Source: Plicaturopsis crispa FD-325 SS-3
Taxonomy: Eukaryota > Basidiomycota > Agaricomycetes > Amylocorticiales > Amylocorticiaceae
Direction of reading: 5' to 3'
Assembly (NCBI GenBank): GCA_000827205.1
Contig: KN832572.1
Span: 122,901 to 186,900, forward strand
DNA length: 64,000 nt
The translations under genes were made by a program, and so were the position numbers. Of this stretch, positions 55,223 to 64,000 are shown piece after piece (positions within the stretch are counted from its first letter, which is position 1; the number at the start of each line of letters is the position of its first letter). The notes under the pieces are model-generated. The model was not told the origin of the DNA. It made no database searches and was given only the letters and a program-made list of their open reading frames with translations.

Positions 55223-56612
55223 CGCCGTTACTACGAATTCGAATCAGCACGCCAATGTAGGGGGTTGGGTCTGAGGGACATGAAGCGGCAATCCCTCCCG
55301 TGGTTTTATACACGGCTGCAGCTAGCTGGATTAAGCAAGAGCGTAAGCAAAGTAATAGATAACAGCATGCCATAGACAGAGTGTAGTCTGTGGCGACAGC
55401 AGTCGGTTTCCCAGAGTTTAAGAAATGCGATTCTTCTGGCCGGTGGATGCTGCAACCGAACAACATTTCCTCGTGTAAGATACGTCTCTGCGAGGGACGT
55501 TCGGGGGTCTTTGATAATTGCATTGCGGGGGCAGGGTTGAGTCGATGATTACTGGTACCGGTCTGCAGATCGGGGTATCCCGTAAAGCTTTGTGAGGTTT
55601 TGACGGTTAATCGCGTTCAATATGTATGACAATTGGGGGCCCCACTGATACATCCCGACGCCCTTGTGAACCGCGTTCATAAAAATAGCTAATGCTGCCT
55701 ACAAGCCGCCGTGTTCTGGCGCCGCTCGCGCGTAGTACACGTAAGGATGGCTTTTGGTGTTTCTGTGCTCCAAAATGATACCAGGCTGCCCACCAGTAAC
55801 ATGACTGTTATCCCGAAAAAAATCATGGTTGGATCGAGATGAAAACGTACAGCTTCCTTAAGGCAGAGAAATTAACCCATTGACGAGTCACAACGTGCCG
55901 CAATGTAGACAGCGTGCGGCAATACACTGGTGGGAGCGCTATGGCGGCATTGATCGTAGGCCTATGTCGGCAGTCGTATAGTTTTCCTCGAGAGAGGTTT
56001 GTTCGGTTGCGACCATGTATGGTTCCTTCTTGTACTTTGGGACCGGTGACCGACCGACTAGCATTGCTGCATCATGGCATCTTTCGATTACTTGCGAGTC
56101 TAGTATTCTTCGAGAGGAAAAGCCTAAGTTCAGTCATCGAGATGAGTCACGTATTGCCAACACGCTGCAGGGCTGACGGTCCTGACCTGATTGGCAAAAC
56201 GGGAAAGGAGTAGAAAGGAGTCGAGAGTTCCAAGTGCGTTTCGGATATGAAATGCCCGTCTGTAGAGTACGCGTTTCCTGAAGTGACGAGTGCGAAGAGA
56301 GGGCGAACAGGCCCCTGGCATATGCTGACTGAGGTTGTATCCTAAAATCAACGATTTTGGGCCTTTCCGTCCGCACGATTTTCGACCCATTTATGTCCGC
56401 ATTAGGATCGTACCCCCATAATCTGGCAGAAATCGTCCGCATTCGCGATATATGCTTGCTCGTGAACTTATCCGTCCGCACTGTGGATCGGGCCTGCTAA
56501 AATAGTGCTTGCGTCCGCATTTCCGTGCAGATATGGCCCTATCTATGGTGTACTGTATGATGAAAGTCAGAAGAAATTGCTATAGAACATCCTTGTCCGA
56601 ATCAGCGACCGA
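55223..56612. other. intergenic; right part is the subterminal region of a putative transposable element
   Basis: No gene is seen in 55223-56340. From 56368 a cluster of CGTCCGCA words begins (listed separately). The rest is probably the 3' flank of the large minus-strand gene. Confidence 0.5.
56368..56519. repeat. Cluster of CGTCCGCA subterminal repeats
   Basis: Five copies in 152 bp on the same strand: 56368-56375, 56394-56401 (TGTCCGCA, one mismatch), 56434-56441, 56473-56480 and 56512-56519, spaced 26-40 bp. Clusters of short repeats near an element end are typical transposase-binding sites. A related word (GACGGACGCA, reverse TGCGTCCGTC) occurs near 63955 at the other side. Confidence 0.7.
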
Positions 56613-59600
56613 CTAGTCGTCGTTTTCCCCATCCTCGCCATCCTCGCCATCCTCTGAATCCGAGTCAGCCAACTGATCTGTAACCACCGCCCCCTGCTCT
56701 CCCTTCTTCATGCCCTGCGCTATATCCCCGGGTACGGAAGGTCTCGATTTTTGAAGCACCTCTACCGCGCGGTGGACATCTTGCACCTTAGCACGGAGTC
56801 GTCGCATCATGTCAGCCGCAAACGGACAGAGCGTGATGAGCGAGAACGGATGTGCGGCGTCAGTCTGCAATTCAATCCGACCGAAACCAGCGGAGGCTGT
56901 GGCGAGCGAGAAAATAATGTGTGTGCGGGGGATGCGCATGAAAGTTGCGCAGCCTAGCGATTGGCATGACATAGATGTGTATGTATCAGCGTGCGAGAGG
57001 CGGTAAACTTGAACCGTGATATAGGACGGGGTTCCTACGCTGCGAATAGAGGGAGTCCAGTCGTGTTTGGCCCCTTTTGCGCCGCTGTTCGTGTACATGG
57101 TAATGACTAGTGCCAAGTACGGGAATCAGTAAGTGCATGCACAAAAATGCGATGATGAAGCTTTACGCACCTTGACCGAGTATGAGCTCCGGAGAGTCCT
57201 CAGGCTTCCCGGGGCCCTGTACGATGACAAAATGGCCAGGCGCAAGTGGTGCAAGATCCGTAATATTGGCATTCCACATATTCTCATGCAGACCTTGGAG
57301 ATTCGCAAAGGCGTGTTCACGGCGCCGTGTGAAGTTCTATGATTGCGAAGTCAGAGAGTGAGATAGAGAGAGATAGAAAAACTCGCATACCGTGGAAGCA
57401 ACCGTCTGTAATGTCTCCTTCTGCTGTGCGCGAGCACCACTGACAGCAGCGGTCGACGCGTACGCGCCAGCATGTCGAACCTGGCGATCAACCCCTGTTG
57501 TTGTATGCTGACTATCGTGTTTTTCGTTGGGAACGAGCGCAGCGAGCCGCTGCATCAGTATCTCGCGGACAGGCACTTCCCTAACTTTTCCGTCCGAGCA
57601 TATGCGAGTGGAAGGTGTGCTGGTGTTTACGGCGGGAACAGTCATTCGATTGACACGGCGGACAGCGTGTGATGTCGTCAACGGTTGGTGGTGCTGCCTC
57701 GTTGAAACCAGAACGTCTTGTGCTAAATTGCGAGTGCTTGAGTGCAATAACTGCAAGCTGTCAGCCCTGGACTTCACGATTGAATGCCGAGAGCTTTTCT
57801 GCAATGTACATTTTAGTTTCTACTAGTAGTGAAGGATATGATCATGAATCGGGGAAGGCTACTCACGGATGCATGGGCTTTCTCAGCTTCATGACGGTGC
57901 TGCTCCAGAGTTGCTTTAACTTGTTCTCCATCCGACTCCGTAGAATCGGGTAGCGAGATACTGAGTATAAGATCATCAGTGAATGCATATGAGAACGAGC
58001 AAAGATAACACTTACATTGTCAGGGATTGGTCCACGGAATCAGCTACAAGAGCCATCTCGTATGTCTCGACTTCATTTTCCACCTGAGTCGGCAAGGGTA
58101 CGGCAGCGTACAACGCGAGAATATCGGCAAGAGTCCGTGGTTGCTGTGGTCGCGCTTTGGGCATACCTGAAGTCTTGGGCAGAGCTGGGGGCTTGTATGC
58201 GGCAAGCATGGCGTGGGCATCGATTCCGACGGCAGCAAGCAGCTGCTCTACCTCCTCAAATGCGGCTGCAGACGCCTTCGCGAGGTCCACATCCGTCGGC
58301 CATTCCATAAGGGCGGCCGTATCGAGATCAGGTGCACGGAAATACGTGTGGTGGTATCCCGAAGCAGTTTGATTTGCCTTTTCCTCAAACGAAAGGTTCG
58401 CGAAAGCACCGAGGAGAAGAGCCTGCAGTTTCGGCTCAAGATAGAGCATATCTGTGTAACTGAAGTCCTTCTTGAGCTGACGGAGGATGCCAAAGATGTG
58501 TTCGCATGTCTCGGTTGAGTGGAGCCAAGGAAGCAAGGGGTACATCGGAAAGTACTGCCGATAGACAACAATGAGCTGGAGGAGGCTGTCGCAAAGTGTC
58601 AAGAAGATTTCGTAGGATTCACGCGAGATGAAGTGAATATGTGTGCGATGGTCTGGGTGCTTCTCGATGTGGGACCGCCAGGCCATGAGGAAAAACCGCG
58701 CGCGCAAAACCATCTTCGCGCGCTCAGCATGACCGATGTTGCGGTTTTGCCAGGCATCATACAGCTCGCCCAACGCGAACAAGTATACGGAAAGGCCGGT
58801 ATGTTTGGGGAAGTGTGAAAGAATACAGGCCAGAGTTTCCGCGGAGAAAAGGCGGGCTGCGGCACGGTCGTCTTGCTTGTCACCGCGTTCAACGTCACGA
58901 AGAAAGAGTGGTCCAAGAGGGTGTTTAGCAATATCGCGCAGCATGGAGAAGTGGATGGGAAAGTTGCCGAGCGCAATCGTACGGGCACCAGTTTGCGTTT
59001 GGTTACGACCTGTCTTCGTGCCATGCTTTGAGTCCTGCGTGTTAATGCCAGGATGACCATGAAAAAGTGGCACATCAAAGTTGAGGCAGCAGCCAGGCAC
59101 GGAGTTGGGGATCTGATAGTGAAAGACGGAGTGCGCGCGCGCAGCAATGATCCGCTGTAAAGCCCGCTCTGTTTCTGTTCCGTCTGCTGCAAAGGATGTT
59201 GCGTGCAGGTTCTCGTCGTGCATCATGTCCGTGACTCGGAAGTGCATGTCCGCGAGCGACTCTGCTGACTCCTTTGCACCACGCGCAACCGCAGCCAAGA
59301 GGATTGGCGGGATTTTGGGTAGTGGGATGGTTAGCACCCAAATCCGTAGCTGTATATCGATAGAGATCAATAAACAGAACAAGTAGCTTTTACGAAACAT
59401 CTCATCACACCTTGTCTGCTTTTTCTAGACGTGCCTGCTCAAAGACGGCATCAAACTCGTCGACCGAAGTGACGCGAATCGGTCCCTGCGCAGCTCCTAA
59501 GACAAGCCACGCTGTCTTGGATTCTTGCCAGATTGATAATGCCTTCTCGAGGTCGGTATCGTCCCAGGAAAGGCCGAGAGGACCGTGGTAGTCGAGGTTC

Positions 59601-62600
59601 CGTAGCGTCTGTTTTGCGAGTCTAATGTTGTTGCGCGAGAAGCCAGGCTCAAACCGTGGCTGCTTGGAACGAAGATGACTATCAAAGTTTGAGCATATGT
59701 TTCGCAATGAGAGGTAGACAGCTAGATTCAGCTTACCGAATACTCCTAAGGCTCCTTCCACCAAATTGATTCTGGAAAGTCTTGTATGCGCGGGTGGATA
59801 TAGACGCTAGCATGCTGCAGAACGTATCTAGTGCGCCTGAATAATGCATGTTCTTGAGGCTCTTCCCCTTCAATACCCGTTCAGCCTTGGCAACCATAGC
59901 CTCGACCATGCCGAGCACGACCTCCTGGGATTTATAGACCCCATCCGCGGCGCCCTTCGCAAATCGCAACCATGGTGTTCGGCCATCATCCTGAATGTTG
60001 ACATATCAGTATAGACTCTGACACTCGATAGAACTATCATACCTCTTCGATAAGCTTCCAAACACCCTCATATTTGAGATAGATTCGACCGAGCTCGGGG
60101 CACCGGAACGACTTGGGCACAAACTTATAGTTGGCCTCGTCGGGCATCCTCCGGTTAAGCACCACCTGGAATGTATGCAACTTCCGAAGGCCCTGGCAGC
60201 TTGAACAAGGCTGCGCCTCAGCGCCGTCACGGACGAAGACCTTCTCCTCGCAGTCTGAGGAGAAGATGGCCCCAAGATTCCGCTTATTCTGCCACTTGAA
60301 TGTCAGCTCCTCCCGCCGTAGCACCATTTTTTGCTGCGCTCTACTGAGAGAGGACCATGAATAATTGTCGGGGGAGATGCGGGGGAAGAGGGCAAGGGCA
60401 AGCTTCTTGCGACACGGGGCACCTCCACCCATTGTGGAGGAGCGGCTCAGGTATCGGTCGATGAGACGGTCGGAGTTGCGACTAAGTCCAGGGCACGGTA
60501 GGAAATTGGCGGCACCGATGGAGTGCGAGGAAGGTGGTGCCGGATCAAAGAAGTTACGGAGGGACTTTGTTACCAGTTTTCTTGCACATCGAGTTTGGCA
60601 TTTCGTCGTCTTTCGATGGTCCTTCCACCGGCGAATATCGTAAAGTGTCCGCATGATCACCCATTCGGCACATGAAGAGCAGCGCACTGCCCGCAGATCG
60701 TCTGGCTTAAATTCGGCATGCGCGTCATCCGAGCGTATCTTAGCCTGGAAGGCAGCGAGACGTGCATGGCTGGCTTGAAAATCGGAGGACCGGGCAGCCA
60801 CCTTCAAGGCTTTCTGCTTAGCCCAGGATGAGTTCGCTTTTGGGCCCGCCCTCGGAAGGATACGTCGTTTCATGGAGCGCGATTCATGCGAGTCGGAGAG
60901 GTCACTGTCAGATAAAGATTCGCAAAATGTTCGTTTGCTCGTCGAAAGGCCTGAGCAGGAGTCGGCATCAGAGGAGGCTGTGGGTAGAATAGCAGCATCG
61001 CCTGCATGCGAAATGCGCAATGACACTGAGTCGGGACTTGCGCTCCGTGATGATGACGGTCCTGGGATAAGGTCTACATGATCGATTTCCATATCTTCGA
61101 CTCCGGGCCACCCATCCAAAGACCCGTCCGAATGTTCTGTGGAGATTGACGGGGACTGTGGCGGAGACGAAATGGAGGATGGGACACTAGCGGCAGCAGA
61201 GAAGAGCGAAGACGAGTCGCTGTTTAGATCTCCGTAATCTTCGGACGACTACGCGCAACATGTTAGTGAGCTCGAAAGACACTGTGATGGCAAACTTACA
61301 TTGTTGTATTGCTGTAGTGTCTCCGATAGACGGAGAAACCATTCCATCCGCTCTGCAGTATACGATGCCTGAGTCCACGGCGCGTAACCCAGATATTCGG
61401 ATGCAATGGTACTCAGATACACGATACCACAGGAATGGCTATCGTGCTGTCGAGGCATACGTACAGCCCCTACATCAATCAGACTACCACTAGATTTGGG
61501 ACGGAGTGCGGACAGGTACCACTCGAGGTGTGCGACATCATCGAGGGAGGCTGTCGCAGTAGGGTTGTATCCGTCACGGTAGCCAAATGTGTTCTCCTTG
61601 AGATCCACGCGGATGCCAGTCCAGTGGCCACCTGGATTGACGGGGACTTCGAGGGTGTCAACCTCGCCGGCACGGATCGCTTTGTCGAGCGAGGAGGTCT
61701 GTCGACGAGCATAAACATCGCTGACTGCATGCATATTGCGGAGAGACTCCAGCAGTAAGCAGTTCGCGACCTTAACTCGGCTGCGACGGCCCAGCTGACG
61801 GACGATAAAGTCGGCGCCCGCATTCATCATGTCATCGTTGAGCCAGTCGTCCGACAAGAAGGTCGCCAGGTCCGACGCCGTCAGGTACACTGCACTTCCG
61901 AGACCTGGGACTGGACCGTCCCATGCGATCTCGTCAAATCGCGCACGACACTCCTCAACGAGGTCGGTCGTTCGGTCGTCTAACGACACGGCAGCCACAC
62001 GGTCAAGCCATTCGGAAGCCCGGGCCCATTTGGCTGACTTGCGCGAGGCAATCTCGAGCTCGTTCAGAAGGTGTTCGGTCCAAAGGGGATACCGAAAATC
62101 TGGAGCGCCGGGGAGCTGTATAGACTGTGCCCCAGATAGCCACGCGTTGTTAAATTCGGTGCGGAGTGACTGCGCATGGGGCAGTGCAGCGAGAAGCGTA
62201 GGACGGTGGATGTTCACGAGGGAGGAGACGAATTCAGGGGTGGTTGATTCACCGCAAAGGACATTAGGGCTATCAAAACGGTCGTAGTGCGTGGGGAAAG
62301 GTGATTGCAGTAAATTGTTGGCCGGTAGTGTGCAATGGTCTTTGAGAATCTGACTAACAGACGAAGTCTGTGAAGGAATGAGAGCACCTAGTGAACCGTC
62401 TGGGATGCGACGCGACACGTTGCGAGCCCTCCGAACACAGCGCGGCATGGAGTCCCGCCATGTCTTGCCGCTATTGATCCACTTGCTAGGCTCAAATTCT
62501 CCGGGTAGCTCATCATCGTCGGTATCTGAGGCAACGACTACCGAAGGGGCCTCGGGAACAAGAGGACCTTGGGCTGAAGGCCGGCCGTCCCCACCACCGA

Positions 62601-63332
62601 TGCGATGGAAAAGCGGCGGTGCGACTGACCGAGGACGTGATGGAGGGGTGGAAAAAGCGAGCGAGCTGGGACACAATGGGGCAACGGCGGGCGAGAGCAT
62701 CGAGCGGTGTAGGGAGTCACGGGCTTGCACACTCGTGGAGATACGCGAGAGAGCGCATGCCTGCATTAAGTTGAAGCAGACTATGGCACGGCGCATGCGA
62801 TGTTGACGCATGTGTGATACATGAGTGCGGCGGTATCGGATGCGCCCATGGAATGGACGGTGAAGCGGCAGACGGTCGGGGAAATAGTAGTGAGCTAGAG
62901 TCGCCACTACAATCAGTACGCGCATATGATATGATGCCTCATACATACTGACCTAAGAAGGTACAAACTAAGAGGCCTTCGACGAAGGCAAGGGATACCG
63001 CAAATGCAACGGTGCACACTGAGGTTTCCTCGGCGAGGGCGCGGAGGAATCCTGCAACTGCTCCTGGAGCGAGAACAGCTGTCGTGGCGCAGAAAAGTGC
63101 ATATAACACGAAGAGGGCATGCCACGAATGCCAAAAGGCTGCTGGCGCCAGGGGGCATATTGCTGGGGTAGCTACAGGACATGAACTTATCAGCACGGTT
63201 GATGTCAGTGAGCAGCGAGAAAAGACAGACATACTTTGTTTTCGCATAGGGATACTGAGGTATCGAGGAGCTGTAAGGGGACAACGGGAGGAGACGTGGG
63301 TGGTTGAAAGTGCGTTCCCGAAAATCGGTCAT
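56613..63332 (-). CDS. Ulp1/C48 protease fused to a zinc-knuckle and transposase-like region (TE gene)
   Basis: One long multi-exon gene. Its first large exon carries a C48 domain: LSDDWLNDDMMNAGADFIVR, then PGGHWTGIRVDL (catalytic His), YRDGYNP (Asp) and DSHSCGIVYLS (Cys). This exon ends at 61308 with donor GTAAGT. A 48-nt intron joins it in frame to SSEDYGDLNSDSSS and a Ser-rich stretch. Then follow KRRILPRAGPKANSSWAKQK, a zinc-knuckle-like RCSSCAEWVIMRT with RRWKDHRKTTKC, and a long region with VRDGAEAQPCSSC, PNSVPGCCLNFDVPLFHGHP and TETCEHIFGILRQLKKDFSY, found in multicopy Agaricomycete genes. More exons lead to an acidic tail (DSDSEDGEDGEDGENDD). Exons before 62946 are uncertain; ATG 63332 (MTDFRERTFNHPRLLP) is a candidate start. 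Probably TE-borne: desumoylation plus DNA handling. Confidence 0.7.
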
Positions 63333-63636
63333 TGCTATTTATCTAGCGGTAGAAAATTAGAGAAGCTGGATACAGTAGTGTACACGAGGCTGGTGTACGA
63401 GCTCAACGACCTACCGTAACCACCAGCTACAGGACTCTTCAGCAAATGAGAGTGTTAGATACTGGTATCGGAGATCCAGCTCCAACGACGGCTAGGTTAC
63501 CGGGGCCGATTCCGCGGGCCAAGCATTGCAAAAGCTGACTTCGTCACGGCGGGGAGCGGTGATGTTGGGATATACGGTCAATCTTCCTCTTATCCTATGT
63601 TCTATTTTTATCCTGTGGAGTAATGACGCTATCTAC

Positions 63637-63673
63637 CCAGAGCGCTTGTACAATATTTGTACAACTGCTCTGG
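63637..63673. promoter_or_regulatory. Hairpin upstream of the Ulp1-transposase gene
   Basis: CCAGAGC-GC-TTGTACA pairs with TGTACAA-CT-GCTCTGG around an AT loop. This gives 14 paired bases interrupted by a 2-bp mismatch. It could be a protein-binding palindrome or an element-internal structure. No function is shown. Confidence 0.5.
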
Positions 63674-63762
63674 TTAGATGAGGTCATACATTACGTCATC
63701 ACTTGCATTTACTTCCGGGTTCCGACACAGTCTTTTCCACGTCGTTCTGACTTTGACACGTC

Positions 63763-63896
63763 TCATCTTCGACACTGAAGCTGAGACGTGAGTACACTCG
63801 TTCTATACTTACATTCACTTTACTGAGCATTCCTTTACCTAGTCTATTGTTAGGTACATACCAGAATGCTATCATCTTCGACACTGAAGCTGAGAC
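63763..63896. repeat. 25-bp direct repeat, two copies
   Basis: TCATCTTCGACACTGAAGCTGAGAC occurs at 63763-63787 and 63872-63896, 109 bp apart. The core TTCGACACTGAA is itself partly palindromic. Confidence 0.85.
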
Positions 63897-64000
63897 TCTA
63901 TTGTTAGCTGCCTGAATTACACCTACAGGTTATTGAGCCCCGGCCGGTCATGACGGACGCAATCCTCGCCACCTCGCAAACTCTCGCTATTCCAAAGCTC

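Larger units (their letters stand above)
63333..64000. other. Upstream region of the Ulp1-transposase gene
   Basis: No gene seen up to the window edge. It contains a strong hairpin (63637-63673) and a 25-bp direct repeat (63763-63787 and 63872-63896). It may run into the second end of the element, beyond the window. Confidence 0.5.

Noticed and set aside
61249-61308. Separate Ulp1 gene ending at the stop near 61249
   Set aside because: The last codons read through a clear GTAAGT donor, and splicing to the next exon keeps the frame. The fused model is preferred.

Overview
The window looks like nuclear DNA of a wood-decay type basidiomycete, most likely a polypore or relative. Genes are densely packed and cut by many introns of about 45-70 bp with GT..AG ends. 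Families typical of Agaricomycetes are present: a DUF6533 seven-helix protein, tandem P450s, an F-box protein and TE-like Ulp1 genes. A 191-base N run at 51092-51282 marks a draft assembly gap. Gene models come from reading frames, splice signals and family motifs only; no search was run.

Layout. 1-6 kb (+): the end of an ERCC6L2-like SNF2 helicase, a complete otubain deubiquitinase, and a Deg1/Pus3 pseudouridine synthase followed by a decayed tandem copy of its own 3' end. 6.7-12.4 kb: a DUF6533 membrane protein (+), two unrecognised genes (-), and a P450 relic that has lost its haem cysteine.

12.8-27.1 kb is the most unusual region. Four intact paralogues of a zinc-finger-like gene family (A, B, C, D) lie as A> B> [M28 aminopeptidase> <SRR1-like] <C <D. 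A matches D and B matches C. The A-B and C-D spacers carry mirrored decayed copies of the aminopeptidase 3' end and of the SRR1-like gene. The locus is therefore a large imperfect palindrome around the only intact M28/SRR1-like pair.

27-29.3 kb is gene-poor and holds a tandem duplication. 29.3-38.6 kb is a P450 cluster: one gene on +, a Kes1/Osh4-type oxysterol-binding protein on -, then two close tandem P450 paralogues on -. Both tandem copies have lost the usual acidic I-helix residue. 39.3-44.9 kb (-): an F-box protein, an unrecognised protein and a PIN-like auxin-efflux-carrier transporter.

47.5-55.2 kb (-) is a PLP-dependent, ACC-synthase-like aminotransferase. It is split by a 5.8-kb insertion with 18-bp perfect terminal inverted repeats. 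The insertion holds a hairpin minisatellite, an inverted pair of tRNA-like repeats, interstitial TTAGGG-type repeats and the gap.

56.3-64 kb is probably a transposable element. It carries one long multi-exon gene on - that fuses a Ulp1/C48 protease domain to a zinc-knuckle and transposase-like region, and a cluster of CGTCCGCA subterminal repeats lies beyond its 3' end.
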